DNA of 64,000 nt from Rhodococcus sp. BP22. GTDB taxonomy: Bacteria > Actinomycetota > Actinomycetes > Mycobacteriales > Mycobacteriaceae. The notes beneath the pieces are model-generated. The model was not told the DNA's origin, did no database searches, and was given only the letters and a program-made list of their open reading frames with translations. The stretch spans positions 164,063-228,062 of the forward strand of contig NZ_JACFTB010000008.1 in the NCBI RefSeq assembly GCF_014281965.1, written 5' to 3'. Each line of letters begins with the position of its first letter. Within the stretch, counting starts at the first letter, position 1. Below are positions 34,020 to 44,183 of the stretch, piece after piece. The translations under genes and the position numbers were made by a program.

Positions 34020-35129
34020 GTGAAGATCAAAGCAGCCGTTCTGTTCGAGCCTCACAAGCCGTTCGAGATCATCGAACTCGACATGGACGGCCCCGGACCC
34101 GGCGAGGTACTCATCAAGTACGTCGCCGCCGGGCTGTGCCATTCGGATCTGCACCTCCTCGACGGGGACCTGCCCCCACGTTTCCCGATCGTCGGCGGCC
34201 ACGAAGGCTCCGGCATCATCGAAGAAGTCGGGCCAGGCGTCACCAAGGTCAAGCCCGGCGATCACGTCGTATGCTCGTTCATCCCGAACTGCGGCACCTG
34301 CCGCTACTGTTCGACCGGCCGACAAAGCCTGTGCGACATGGGCGCAACCATTCTCGAAGGCAGCATGACCGACGGCAGCTTCCGTCGTCGTGACAGCAAG
34401 GGCACCGAGTTCGGCGCCATGTGCATGCTCGGCACCTTCGCCGATCGAGCAACCATTTCCCAGCACTCGGTCGTCAAGGTCGACGACTGGCTGCCGTTGG
34501 AAATCGCAGTGCTCGTCGGCTGCGGTGTCCCCTCCGGCTGGGGAACCGCCGTCTACGCCGGCGGGGTCCGAGCGGGTGATTCGGTCATCATCTACGGCAT
34601 CGGCGGCCTCGGCATCAACGCCGTGCAAGGCGCTGTTCACTCCGGTGCCAAGCACGTCATCGTCGTCGACCCGCTCGAATTCAAGCGCAACCAAGCACTG
34701 AAATTCGGTGCCACACATGCTTTCGCAGACTACGCATCAGCGCAGGAAAAGCTCACCGAGCTCACCTGGGGACAGGGTGCCGATCAAGCGCTGATCCTCG
34801 TCGGGACCGTCGACGAAGAGGTCGTCCAGGCTGCGACCGCCGCGATCGGCAAAGGCGGAACCGTCGTCATCACCGGTCTTGCAGATCCTTCGGCCCTGAC
34901 CGTGCACGTCTCGGGCACTGATCTGACGCTCAACGAGAAGACGATCAAGGGCACTTTGTTCGGGTCGGCGAACCCGCAGTACGACATCGTTCGACTACTG
35001 CGCCTCTACGACGCCGGACAGCTGAAACTGGACGAGTTGATCACCACGACGTACAGCCTCGAGCAGGTCAACGAGGGCTACCAGGACCTACGCGACGGCA
35101 AGAACATGCGAGGTGTCATCCACTTCTAG
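34020..35129 (+). CDS. NDMA-dependent (mycofactocin-type) zinc alcohol dehydrogenase
   Basis: A 369-residue MDR alcohol dehydrogenase. Catalytic zinc ligands Cys40 (GLCHSD), His61 and Glu62. Structural zinc Cys91, Cys94, Cys97 and Cys105. NAD motif GIGGLG. The overall sequence matches the NDMA-dependent group (Rxyl_3153-like), whose NADH is tightly held and reoxidised through the redox cofactor mycofactocin. TAGGAG precedes the ATG. Likely activated by the AcoR-like regulator immediately upstream. Confidence 0.9.
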   Translation: MKIKAAVLFEPHKPFEIIELDMDGPGPGEVLIKYVAAGLCHSDLHLLDGDLPPRFPIVGGHEGSGIIEEVGPGVTKVKPGDHVVCSFIPNCGTCRYCSTGRQSLCDMGATILEGSMTDGSFRRRDSKGTEFGAMCMLGTFADRATISQHSVVKVDDWLPLEIAVLVGCGVPSGWGTAVYAGGVRAGDSVIIYGIGGLGINAVQGAVHSGAKHVIVVDPLEFKRNQALKFGATHAFADYASAQEKLTELTWGQGADQALILVGTVDEEVVQAATAAIGKGGTVVITGLADPSALTVHVSGTDLTLNEKTIKGTLFGSANPQYDIVRLLRLYDAGQLKLDELITTTYSLEQVNEGYQDLRDGKNMRGVIHF

Positions 35130-35139
35130 GCACCCGAAG

Positions 35140-35183
35140 CACGAGAGCGGAAATACTTCCTGGGAAGTATTTCCGCTCTCGTG
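35140..35183. terminator. Perfect 21-bp palindromic terminator
   Basis: Exact complementary arms of 21 bases with a 2-base centre separate the convergent alcohol dehydrogenase and acyl-CoA dehydrogenase genes. The arm begins CACGAGAGCGGAAATACTTC. Position and perfect symmetry fit a bidirectional terminator. Confidence 0.85.
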
Positions 35184-35204
35184 TGTCGGTACCCGGATGA
35201 AAGT

Positions 35205-36410
35205 TCACATGTATTTGCGCAACTCCATCTTCGCGATGGACATCTTGTGCACCTCGTCGGGGCCGTCGGCGAGTCGCAGCGTCCGAATGTGGGCGTACAT
35301 CATGGCCAGTGGGAAGTCGTCGCTGACGCCTCCGCCCCCGTGGACCTGGATGGCGCGGTCGATGATCTTCAGAGCCATCTCGGGCGCAGCAACCTTGATG
35401 GCTGCGATCTCGGTACGCGCTTCCTTGTTGCCGACCGTGTCCATCAGATAAGCGGCCTTGAAAGTCAGTAGTCGCGTCATCTCGATATCGATGCGCGCCT
35501 CGGCTATCCAGTCCTGAATGTTGGCTCGCGTCGCAATCGGCTTCCCGAACGTGACTCGCGATACCGCACGGCGACAGAGCAATTCGAGTGCACGCTCGGC
35601 CACGCCGATGGTGCGCATCGCGTGGTGGATGCGACCGGGCCCGAGACGTGCCTGGCTGATGGCGAAACCTTCACCCGGGCCTTTCAACACGTCCTTCGAG
35701 GGCACTCGCACGTTCTCGAAGAGCACCTCGGCATGCCCTTCTCGGTCGATGTAGCCGAAGACCGGGAGATTGCGGACTACCGTGACGCCGGGAGCATCGA
35801 TCGGGACGACCAACATCGACTGCTGACGGTGGGTGGCCGCGCTCGGATCGGTCTTGCCCATGACGATGAGCACCTTGCAATTCTTGTGCATCGCGTTGGA
35901 CGTCCACCACTTGCGGCCGTTGAGGATGTAGTCGTCACCGTCTTCCACCATGCTCATCTCGATGTTGGTGGCATCGGAACTGGCAACTGCAGGCTCGGTC
36001 ATGGCGAATGCGGACCGAATTGTGCCGTCCAGCAGGGGCTTCAGGTACTTCTCTTTGTGCTCCTCGGTCCCGAAAAGCGTCAAGACCTCCATGTTGCCGG
36101 TGTCGGGGGCGTTGCAATTGCATGCCTCCGGCGCGAGCAGGCTTCGACCCATGATCTCGGCGAGCGGGGCATATTCGAGGTTGGTGAGCCCTGGCCCCCA
36201 TTCGGGGTGCGGGTGGAAGAGATTCCACAGTCCCCGTGACCGGGCTTCCTTCTTGAGGTCCTCGATGATCTGAGGTTGACCGTGTGGATCGCCGAGTTCT
36301 CGCATCTGTTCGCTGTACACGGCCTCGGCCGGGTAGATGTGCGAGTCCATGAACTCGAGCAGGTCGGTTTCGTACTTCTTGGCCCGGTCGGTAGTTTCGA
36401 AGAACGACAC
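35205..36410 (-). CDS. Acyl-CoA dehydrogenase (ACAD10/11-like)
   Basis: A 401-residue acyl-CoA dehydrogenase with [48 protein letters not shown], and a C-terminal [15 protein letters not shown] followed by [14 protein letters not shown]. This is the subgroup related to the C-terminal domain of ACAD10/11, often used for 2-methyl or hydroxy acyl-CoAs. It is followed in transcription order by nothing on its strand (terminator) and preceded by an SDR 10 bp upstream, so a two-gene operon is likely. Confidence 0.9.
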   Translation of the reverse strand: MSFFETTDRAKKYETDLLEFMDSHIYPAEAVYSEQMRELGDPHGQPQIIEDLKKEARSRGLWNLFHPHPEWGPGLTNLEYAPLAEIMGRSLLAPEACNCNAPDTGNMEVLTLFGTEEHKEKYLKPLLDGTIRSAFAMTEPAVASSDATNIEMSMVEDGDDYILNGRKWWTSNAMHKNCKVLIVMGKTDPSAATHRQQSMLVVPIDAPGVTVVRNLPVFGYIDREGHAEVLFENVRVPSKDVLKGPGEGFAISQARLGPGRIHHAMRTIGVAERALELLCRRAVSRVTFGKPIATRANIQDWIAEARIDIEMTRLLTFKAAYLMDTVGNKEARTEIAAIKVAAPEMALKIIDRAIQVHGGGGVSDDFPLAMMYAHIRTLRLADGPDEVHKMSIAKMELRKYM

Positions 36411-36420
36411 GTGTTTCCCC

Positions 36421-37242
36421 TCAGTTGTTTTCGCCCATGAGGGCGGTTTGGTAGCGGCGCATTCCGCGAAGCCACCGGTCGTAATCGGATCCTTTGTTGC
36501 GGTACATGTCCAACACGTTGGCGTGCGGGAGGATCAGGAACTGTTCTGCGTCCATCGCGGCGAGCACGATCTCGGCAACATCGGCCGGCTCGAGGACGTC
36601 ACCGGCGGCCAACACTGCCTTGGTCGCAGCGGCACCCAAGGCACTTCCGGACTCTTGCCCCTCGTACAGCAACTTGGTGTTGACGCCCATCGGGCACAGG
36701 CAGCTGACTCTGATACCACGATCGCCGTAGGTAACATTGAGCCACTCCGAGAAGCCCACGGCCGCATGCTTGGTGACCGAGTATGTGGCAGAACCGATTT
36801 GAGTGAGCAGCCCTGCAGCCGAAGCAGTACTGACGAAGTATCCCTCACCGCGTTCGATCCACGTGGGCACCAGCAGCTGCGCAGCTCTGATGTGCGCACG
36901 AAGATTGACGTCGATCGACAGATCCCAGTCGGCCTCGCTTGCGTCCAATCCCGGCGCGCCGCCGATCCCGGCGTTCGCAAAATAAAGGTCTACCGGGCCG
37001 AAAGAATCCTCGGCGAGCGCAATGAGTGCGGTGATGTCCTCGACGACGGACGCGTCCCCGCCGAGGGATACCGCCGCGCCCGGACTTGTCTGCTCGATAC
37101 GGGAGACGACCTCAGAAGCAGCAGTCGCATTCAGATCGGAAACGACCACACGGGCGCCTTCTGCGACCAGTCGCTCGGCGAGCGCTCCACCGATTCCTCC
37201 GCCACCACCGGTGACGATCGCGACCTTGCCTGTAACCTTCAT
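36421..37242 (-). CDS. Short-chain dehydrogenase/reductase
   Basis: A 273-residue classical SDR with TGGGGGIG cofactor loop, ANAG, Ser in STASAAG and catalytic YSVTK. No mycofactocin insertion. ATG 37242 begins the conserved fold. It is the first gene of a two-gene unit with the acyl-CoA dehydrogenase and is divergent from the OYE-type reductase. Confidence 0.9.
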   Translation of the reverse strand: MKVTGKVAIVTGGGGGIGGALAERLVAEGARVVVSDLNATAASEVVSRIEQTSPGAAVSLGGDASVVEDITALIALAEDSFGPVDLYFANAGIGGAPGLDASEADWDLSIDVNLRAHIRAAQLLVPTWIERGEGYFVSTASAAGLLTQIGSATYSVTKHAAVGFSEWLNVTYGDRGIRVSCLCPMGVNTKLLYEGQESGSALGAAATKAVLAAGDVLEPADVAEIVLAAMDAEQFLILPHANVLDMYRNKGSDYDRWLRGMRRYQTALMGENN

Positions 37243-37321
37243 CACCCAGGTATAGCACGCCCCCCGTCGCACATTGCCGCCCGAAGGAATAGCGGCTACG
37301 CCCTAATAGTTGGACCGCTAC

Positions 37322-38467
37322 GTGACTCAACCCGCAGTGAGCAACCTCGACCTCGACGCAGCCGGACTCTTCACCCCCATCGAGGTGAAGTCCTTGAAGT
37401 TGCGCAATCGTTTCGCGATGGCACCGATGACACGCGCGTTCTCTCCAGGCGGAGTGCCCCGCGAAAATGTCGCCGAGTACTACCGCAAGCGGGCCGCAGG
37501 TGGGACCTCGCTGATCATCACCGAGGGCACGCTGATCCCCGACCCGGCAGCAGGCCCGGACTCCCGAGTCCCCCACATCCACGGCGACGAAAGCCTCGGA
37601 GGCTGGAAGGGCGTCGTCGACGCAGTGCACGCCGAGGGCAGCGCGATCATCCCTCAGCTATGGCATCTCGGTGTCGAACGAGGCGCGAGCCCAAGGTTCA
37701 ACCCCGACGTCGTCACCGTCAGCCCGTCGGGACTCGCTCTCGATGGCTCACCGGTCGGCCGAGCGTTCACCGCCGCCGATCTGGAAGAGCAGAAGCAGTT
37801 CTGGGTCGATGCCGCGGTCAACGCCAAGAAGACCGGATTCGACGGCGTCGAGCTGCACGGTGCGCACGGGTACCTCCTCGATGAGTTCCTGTGGGAGCAG
37901 ACCAACACTCGCGAAGATGGATATGGCGGTTCACTGGAGGCCCGTACCCGATTCCCTGCCGAGGTGGTCGCAGCCATTCGTGCTGCCGTCGGCCCGGAGT
38001 TTGCGATCGTCTACCGATTCTCGCAGTGGAAATCGGGCCACTACGACGCCCGCCTGGCCCAGACTCCACAGCAACTCGAACGCATCCTCGCGCCGCTGGT
38101 CGACGCGGGTGTCGATGTTCTGCATCCCTCGACGCGACGTCACTGGGAGCCCGCCTTCCCTGAGCTGTCCGGGGTGGAAGGTGAACGCGGACTCGCCGGT
38201 TGGACGAAGTCGATCACCGGACTGCCGACCATCACAGTCGGTTCGGTCGGCCTCGACCAGGTATTCACCGGTGCGTGGGGCAAAAATTCCACCGCGGCAA
38301 CAACCAGTCTCGACCCTCTGCTCGCGCAGTTCGCGCGCGAAGAGTTCGACATCGTCGCCGTCGGCCGGGCATTACTGTCCGACCCCGAATGGGTCAACAA
38401 GGTTCAGCAAGGACGTCTCGACGACCGCATCCCGTTCGCCCGCGAGCACATCACCTCACTGAACTGA
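37322..38467 (+). CDS. NADH:flavin oxidoreductase, Old Yellow Enzyme family
   Basis: A 381-residue TIM-barrel FMN enzyme with LRNRFAMAPMTR, the substrate-binding HGAHGYLLDEFL, and NTREDGYGGSLEAR. It reduces activated C=C bonds such as enones. GTG 37322 was preferred; a TTG four codons upstream is also in frame. Divergent from the SDR gene across 79 bp. Confidence 0.92.
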   Translation: MTQPAVSNLDLDAAGLFTPIEVKSLKLRNRFAMAPMTRAFSPGGVPRENVAEYYRKRAAGGTSLIITEGTLIPDPAAGPDSRVPHIHGDESLGGWKGVVDAVHAEGSAIIPQLWHLGVERGASPRFNPDVVTVSPSGLALDGSPVGRAFTAADLEEQKQFWVDAAVNAKKTGFDGVELHGAHGYLLDEFLWEQTNTREDGYGGSLEARTRFPAEVVAAIRAAVGPEFAIVYRFSQWKSGHYDARLAQTPQQLERILAPLVDAGVDVLHPSTRRHWEPAFPELSGVEGERGLAGWTKSITGLPTITVGSVGLDQVFTGAWGKNSTAATTSLDPLLAQFAREEFDIVAVGRALLSDPEWVNKVQQGRLDDRIPFAREHITSLN

Positions 38468-38579
38468 TTTCAGCCTGCGGCGATAGTGCCGCGCAGACAT
38501 CGGCAGCGCCTGCCGCGGGAATGACCGCGCACACCGGATGCGGCATCTCGCGGCGGGCTCTGACAGAATCTCGTGCGTG

Positions 38580-40250
38580 ATGACGCAACGAGCACGCCGC
38601 ATGATCGACGTGGTGGCGAAGCGACTCGGACGCAGTATCACCGCCCTCGACGACGAGGTTCGCGACTTCGACTCGGCCCATCCGTGGTTTCTGAGCGCCG
38701 AGGAACGCGACAATCCCGATACCCGGATCGCGGCGTGGACCGAGGGCAATCGCGTCACGTCGCTGGTGCATGGGAAGACTTACTTCGCGCATCTGGCCGA
38801 GGCCTTGTCCAAAGCCGGGCGTGACGACCTGGTCTTCTTCACCGATTGGCGCGGCGATCCGGAGCAGCTCCTCACCGACGACGGTGAGACAGTCGACGAT
38901 GCACTGACCGGCGTCTCCAAGCGCGGCGGGATCGTCAAGGGCATGGTGTGGCGCTCGCATATCGAGACTCTCGGGTTCACGGGACCGAAGAACCGCAAGC
39001 TCGCCCAGCGGCTGGAAGAGGCAGGCGGAGAAGTCATCCTCGACCAGCGAGTTCTCATGCTGGGAAGTCATCATCAAAAGTTTGTCGTCATTCGCTACGT
39101 CGATAAAGATCTTCAGGACGTCGCGTTCGTCGGGGGCATCGATCTTGCACGCGCCCGCCGGGACGACGCCGATCACTTCGGTGACCCGGTCAGTCGGCCC
39201 TTCCCGCCGGAGTACGGCGAGACTCCCGCGTGGCACGACATGCAGGTTCAGCTCGAGGGCCCCGCAGTCCGCGACGTCGAGGATGTGTTTCGAGAACGCT
39301 GGGAGGACCCGGCTGCCTTGTCGCGGCTACCCTGGCACGCACTACCGGATATTCTCCGGGGAGTGACACGCGAGCCTTCGGAGCTCCCGGATTCGCCGGC
39401 CGGCCCCGATCCGCTGGGCTCGTGCTCGGTGCAGCTACTGCGGACGTACCCCCGCCGCCGACCGGCATATCCGTTCGCCACCAAGGGTGAGCGCAGTGCC
39501 GCGCGCGCGTATGCAAAAGCCCTTCGTCGCGCTCGCCAGCTGGTGTACGTGGAGGATCAGTACCTGTGGTCCGTGGACGTAGCGCGCGTCTTCGCCGCTG
39601 CACTGCGGCGTTCACCCGATCTTCGCCTCGTCATCGTCGTACCGAAGCATCTCGACGACGACAGCGCGATCACCATTCCGTCGGCGCTGCTCGGTCACTC
39701 GGCGGCGCTCGATGTCATTCGTGACGCGGGCGGCGAGAGAGTGTTGGTGCTGGATATCGAAAACGACCGCGGCATACCGGTGTACGTGCATTCGAAGGTC
39801 TGCATCATCGACGATGTGTGGGCGGCCGTGGGATCGGACAACTTCAATCGCCGCTCGTGGACGCATGATTCGGAGTTGACGGCCGCAATCATCGACGAAG
39901 ATGTCGACCGACGCGAGCCGGCCGACCCGGGTGGTCACGGCGATCATGCCCGGGTATTCGCACGTTCACTACGCCTCGAGCTGATGCGTGAGCACCTCGA
40001 TCGCGCGCCGGGGGACGACGCGGATCTTCTCGATCCCGGCTCGTTCTTCGACGTCGTCGGTGCGAGTGCCGATCGTCTCGACGCCTGGCACCGCGCACCA
40101 GGGGCGACACCACGGCCTGCGGGAAGGTTGCGCGCACACAACATCGAGGTGCCACCGGAATGGCAGCAACGGCTCGCATCGCTGGCATACAGGTTGTTCG
40201 TCGATCCCGACGGTCGCCCTTTCGGGATGCGGCTGCGAAAGCACTTCTGA
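38580..40250 (+). CDS. Phospholipase D-family phosphodiesterase
   Basis: A 556-residue protein with two HKD regions. The first, HHQKFVVIRYVDKD, carries an insertion or altered Asp spacing. The second, VHSKVCIIDD followed by GSDNFNRRS, is canonical. No obvious signal peptide. It would hydrolyse or transfer phosphatidyl groups. GTG 38577 directly before the ATG is an alternative start. Confidence 0.88.
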   Translation: MTQRARRMIDVVAKRLGRSITALDDEVRDFDSAHPWFLSAEERDNPDTRIAAWTEGNRVTSLVHGKTYFAHLAEALSKAGRDDLVFFTDWRGDPEQLLTDDGETVDDALTGVSKRGGIVKGMVWRSHIETLGFTGPKNRKLAQRLEEAGGEVILDQRVLMLGSHHQKFVVIRYVDKDLQDVAFVGGIDLARARRDDADHFGDPVSRPFPPEYGETPAWHDMQVQLEGPAVRDVEDVFRERWEDPAALSRLPWHALPDILRGVTREPSELPDSPAGPDPLGSCSVQLLRTYPRRRPAYPFATKGERSAARAYAKALRRARQLVYVEDQYLWSVDVARVFAAALRRSPDLRLVIVVPKHLDDDSAITIPSALLGHSAALDVIRDAGGERVLVLDIENDRGIPVYVHSKVCIIDDVWAAVGSDNFNRRSWTHDSELTAAIIDEDVDRREPADPGGHGDHARVFARSLRLELMREHLDRAPGDDADLLDPGSFFDVVGASADRLDAWHRAPGATPRPAGRLRAHNIEVPPEWQQRLASLAYRLFVDPDGRPFGMRLRKHF

Positions 40251-40283
40251 GTCCGACCGGGTGTCCACTCCAAGCATGAGATC

Positions 40284-40745
40284 GTGGGGCATGACGAGTG
40301 CCTGGCATCGAACTGTACGAAAAGCAACCTGATCGTGAAGGTGACACTGACGTACCTTTCGGCCCTGACGGTGCTCTGCACGATGTTGGTGTTGCTGTAC
40401 TGCGTACCTCAGCTGGTGGTCTCCGGTGTGATCGAACCGGGGCCGCTGTTCGAGCTTATGGTGGTGTTTCCAACGGTGGTCGGTGTAGTTGCTTCGCTGA
40501 TCGGAGCCATCGCAGGGGCCATCGCACTTCCGCGAGTGGTGCGCGCCGGACAATACGCAACCTCAGCCATGGCCGCCGGTCAGATCATCACCTGCACAAT
40601 CGCTTTCGCGATCGTTCTCTGGGCAGGTTACTTCGCCACGACAGGGTGGGAGTTGTTGATGCTGCCTCTCGCGCTGTTCATCGGCCAAGCAGTAGTCGCC
40701 GGGGGTCTTGTGTCGCGATTGCGGCAGCTGCGTCGTGCCGCTTAG
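40284..40745 (+). CDS. Small membrane protein of unknown function
   Basis: About 153 residues with four hydrophobic helices (roughly 18-45, 55-85, 95-118 and 122-145) and a basic C terminus. The GTG start at 40284 is weak; GTG 40335, just before the first helix, may be the true start and would give 136 residues. It follows phospholipase D by 33 bp. I do not recognise a family. Confidence 0.6.
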   Translation: MGHDECLASNCTKSNLIVKVTLTYLSALTVLCTMLVLLYCVPQLVVSGVIEPGPLFELMVVFPTVVGVVASLIGAIAGAIALPRVVRAGQYATSAMAAGQIITCTIAFAIVLWAGYFATTGWELLMLPLALFIGQAVVAGGLVSRLRQLRRAA

Positions 40746-40805
40746 TGCGAAAACTGCACTAGATACCTGCCGGTATTTCGGTTTCGAACATATGCACTAA
40801 CAGGG

Positions 40806-40869
40806 TGTGGATGAAACTGTGGATAACTCGAGGACCAAGGCCTTCAGGCTGTGGATGGCTTGTGGATAG
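40806..40869. repeat. Cluster of four DnaA-box-like TGTGGAT repeats
   Basis: Direct repeats TGTGGATGA (40806), TGTGGATAA (40818), TGTGGATGG (40850) and TGTGGATAG (40861), all in the same orientation within 64 bp. The second is the exact complement of the consensus DnaA box TTATCCACA. They fill the 271-bp gap before the luciferase-like gene. Confidence 0.6.
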
Positions 40870-41016
40870 ATCTCACGCCCATCACTATTTCCGCAGGTAG
40901 GACACGGCAAAATTGAATTACACGGCTGTGAGTAACTTTGGTTGAAGCTAGAACCTAATCTGTGTATGTTGGGACGTGCAGCCATCTTTTGCCCGACATC
41001 GAGGAAGTAGACGCAC

Positions 41017-42036
41017 ATGAAGAACATCGGGTTCTTGTCCTTCGGCCACTGGACGCCAAATCCTCAGTCGCAGACTCGATCGGCCTCCGACGTCCTACTG
41101 CAATCCATCGATCTCGCAGTTGCTGCCGAGGAACTGGGTGCCGACGGTGCCTACTTCCGCGTCCACCACTTCGCCAACCAACTTTCCTCACCGTTCCCGC
41201 TACTCGCCGCAGTCGGTGCCAAAACGAGCAAGATCGAGATCGGCACCGGCGTCATCGACATGCGCTACGAGAACCCGTTTTACATGACCGAGGATGCCGG
41301 TTCCGCGGATCTCATCTCGGGCGGCCGGCTTCAGCTCGGGATCAGCCGGGGATCGCCCGAGCAGGTCATCGAGGGATACCGCTACTTCGGGCACACGCCA
41401 CCGGAGGGGTCCGACCACGCGGCGATGGCTCGCGCGCACACCCGACAGTTCCTCGAGCTACTGGAAGGCAAGGGATTCGCCGAACCGAATCCGTCGCCGA
41501 TGTTCCCCAATCCTCCCGGATTGTTGCGCCTCGAGCCGCACTCCGAGGGCCTTCGCAATCGAATCTGGTGGGGAGCCGGCACCCGGCAGACCGCCGAATG
41601 GGCTGCCGAGCAGGGCATGAACCTGATGAGTTCGACGCTCCTCAGCGAAGACACCGGAGTACCGTTCCATCAACTCCAGGCCGAGCAGATCGTTCGATTC
41701 CGTAAAGCCTGGTCCGACGCAGGCCACCCGCACGAACCCCGGGTCTCGGTCAGTCGCAGCATCTTTCCCATCGTCAGCGATCTCGACCGCGCCTACTTCG
41801 GCCGCGAGGGCACAGGCCAGGACCAGGTGGGTTACCTCGACGGCGGCAAAGCCCGCTTCGGCAAAACATATGCCGGAGAGCCTGATCGACTCATCGCGGA
41901 CCTGGCCGAGGACGAGGCCATCGCTGCCGCCGATACCCTGCTGCTGACCATCCCCAATCAACTGGGCGTCGACTACTGCGCCCACGTCCTCGACGCGCTA
42001 CTCACCGAAGTTGCCCCAGCACTCGGGTGGCGGTAG
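41017..42036 (+). CDS. LLM-class (luciferase-like) flavin-dependent monooxygenase
   Basis: A 339-residue bacterial luciferase-fold protein with FRVHHFANQLSSPFPLLAAV, IEIGTGVIDMRYENPFYMTE and ADLISGGRLQLGISRGSP. Such enzymes use FMNH2 or F420. The order and length suggest the FMN-type two-component monooxygenases, but cofactor use is not certain. Single gene with the DnaA-box-like cluster upstream. Confidence 0.88.
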   Translation: MKNIGFLSFGHWTPNPQSQTRSASDVLLQSIDLAVAAEELGADGAYFRVHHFANQLSSPFPLLAAVGAKTSKIEIGTGVIDMRYENPFYMTEDAGSADLISGGRLQLGISRGSPEQVIEGYRYFGHTPPEGSDHAAMARAHTRQFLELLEGKGFAEPNPSPMFPNPPGLLRLEPHSEGLRNRIWWGAGTRQTAEWAAEQGMNLMSSTLLSEDTGVPFHQLQAEQIVRFRKAWSDAGHPHEPRVSVSRSIFPIVSDLDRAYFGREGTGQDQVGYLDGGKARFGKTYAGEPDRLIADLAEDEAIAAADTLLLTIPNQLGVDYCAHVLDALLTEVAPALGWR

Positions 42037-42075
42037 CGCGCCGATACGCAGAGGTTGTCGGCGACGACTTGGTCG

Positions 42076-43923
42076 TCAGGCGCGCAAGGGGCGGTATCGG
42101 TCTGCAGGATCGATGCGGACCGGTATCTGGCACACCACCGCTTCGGTGTGTTTGCGTAGTACACCGGCGATTTCGTCGGTGCGTTGACTAGGCAGGAACT
42201 TGTGCCATCTGGTGGCCGGGTCGATGGTGGCGACCACCGCAAATGTTTCCTGGTGCGGGAAGTGGGTCCGGATATACCGGGCAATGGACAGTCCAACCGA
42301 GTTTTCGGTGTCATCGATGACGATCAGATGCGAATCCGGATAGCGGGTTTCCCAGCGTTGCGTGAAGTCTGCCGTCGACTCGTCGCCCATGCAGACGTGG
42401 ATCGCGATCGGCTCCGATGACATAGCAGTCGCTGCAGCCATCGCCCGAGCGGACAGTGCCGTGAGTTCCGCTACCGGAACCAAAACAGCCGGTTCGACTC
42501 GGACGCCGCGGGAGGTCTCGACCCCGTCGACTGTGGTGAGTCGTGTGCCGATGTGCGTGTACGCACCTCGAATGCGTTCCATCCCGAGGATCAGTGCCGG
42601 CAGGGCAAACGCGATCAGCCACGCTCCCTCGGTGAACTTCATTGCGGTGGTCACCACAGCAGCCACGGCCGTCAACAATGCACCGAAACCGTTGAGCGCC
42701 AGGCGCCACTTCCAGCCAGGAGTGCGCTCCGCCAGCCAATGCCGCACCATGCCGAACTGGGCGAGAGTAAATCCGATGAAGACTCCGATAGCGAACAGCG
42801 GGACCAACGTGTTCATGTGTGCGCCGGAGGCGAGGAGCAGCAGTGCCGCAACGCCACCGAGGGACAGAACACCGTAGGTGAAGACTTCGCGTCGCGACTT
42901 CCTGCTGAAGCGATGAGGAAGGACATTGTCCTCGGCGAGCAGTCGCATCAGGTTGGGAAGTCCGCCGTACGAGGTATTCGCTGCCAGTGCAAGAAGTATC
43001 ACCGTGGAGAATTGCACGACGTAGTAGCCCACACCATTTCCGAGTGATGCGGAGGTGAGCTGCGATAGGACCGTCGCACCGTGCACCGGCGTCAAGGAGA
43101 ACTTCTCGATCAGCACCGCGAGCCCGATCAGCATGGTGCCCAACAGAATTCCAAGGACGACCTCGGCGCGCTGAGCATTGCGCACCCGAGGCGTCTTGAA
43201 GCTCGGTACCGCATTCGCGATCGCTTCGACACCTGTCAGTGCAGCACAGCCACTCGAAAACGCCTTGAGGAGAAGAAGAATACCGATCGTATGCGCATTG
43301 TCGGCCAGGAACGGAGCCGCGACCGCGGCGGGCTGATCACGAAACAGTCCCGCAATGATGACGGTGAAGATACTCACGACGAAGATCGCGGTCGGGAGCA
43401 TGAACACCCGCGCCGACTCCGCGATTCCACGGAGGTTCAACGCAGTGATCCCACCGAGTATCGCCAGCGCAATCCAGACCGTATAAGGAAGCAGTGCGGG
43501 GAAAGCCGAGGTCAAAGCCGCCACACCCGCGGCGATCGATACCGCAACGTTGAGGGTGTAATCCACGATCAACGACGCGGCGGCCGCCAAGCTTGCACGA
43601 GGACTCAGATGCTTCTTCGCGACGGCGTAGGCACCACCGCCTTGGGGAAACGCAGCGATCACCTGACGGTACGACGCCACCAGAACCGCCAGCAACACCG
43701 CGATCGCGATGGTCACCGGCACAGTGAACCCGATACCGGCACCACCGGCGAGAGCGAGAACGAGCACGATTGCCTCGGGGCCATACGACACCGAGGCCAT
43801 CGCGTCCAGCGACAACCCCGCCAATCCGGTTGCGACGGAAAGCTTGTGCTTTTCGGTGTTTCGCGCCGGCCGTGGTGTTGCCGATACGGCCCCACGGTGC
43901 CCGAGTATCACTGAATGTCTCAT
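42076..43923 (-). CDS. APC-superfamily permease, KimA-like potassium/amino-acid transporter
   Basis: A 615-residue membrane protein with about 12 helices and a cytosolic C-terminal domain of about 150 residues. The N terminus, KLSVATGLAGLSLDAMASVS followed by YGPEAIVLVL, resembles KimA (YdaO), a proton-coupled potassium importer. General APC segments such as QGGGAYAVAKK are also present. KimA-type function is an inference from this N-terminal similarity. I saw no convincing ydaO-type riboswitch in the 260-bp leader. Confidence 0.7.
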   Translation of the reverse strand: MRHSVILGHRGAVSATPRPARNTEKHKLSVATGLAGLSLDAMASVSYGPEAIVLVLALAGGAGIGFTVPVTIAIAVLLAVLVASYRQVIAAFPQGGGAYAVAKKHLSPRASLAAAASLIVDYTLNVAVSIAAGVAALTSAFPALLPYTVWIALAILGGITALNLRGIAESARVFMLPTAIFVVSIFTVIIAGLFRDQPAAVAAPFLADNAHTIGILLLLKAFSSGCAALTGVEAIANAVPSFKTPRVRNAQRAEVVLGILLGTMLIGLAVLIEKFSLTPVHGATVLSQLTSASLGNGVGYYVVQFSTVILLALAANTSYGGLPNLMRLLAEDNVLPHRFSRKSRREVFTYGVLSLGGVAALLLLASGAHMNTLVPLFAIGVFIGFTLAQFGMVRHWLAERTPGWKWRLALNGFGALLTAVAAVVTTAMKFTEGAWLIAFALPALILGMERIRGAYTHIGTRLTTVDGVETSRGVRVEPAVLVPVAELTALSARAMAAATAMSSEPIAIHVCMGDESTADFTQRWETRYPDSHLIVIDDTENSVGLSIARYIRTHFPHQETFAVVATIDPATRWHKFLPSQRTDEIAGVLRKHTEAVVCQIPVRIDPADRYRPLRA

Positions 43924-44183
43924 CGCTCGACACTCGCACGGACCATCGGCGTCGAATCGTTTCTTGTCGAAATATTGACGGGATAGCCGACAATATCGAC
44001 GGCATTGATCGGATACGGCACGCTCGGCGAAGTCGGCGACGGTGTTCGGGCACACCAACGCATCGACATGCCGGTGTGCGGTCTCCGTGGTCTCCGGGCC
44101 GCATCCTTTCTTGCGCGTCCCCATTCGCAGCGATCTACCGGCGCCTGAGCGTCACGGAGGCCCGCTGCGGGTCATGCGTTGAC

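Noticed and set aside
43924..44183. c-di-AMP (ydaO) riboswitch before the KimA-like permease
   Set aside because: I could not find the conserved ydaO core; the region only shows AT-rich GTCGAAATATT-like repeats.
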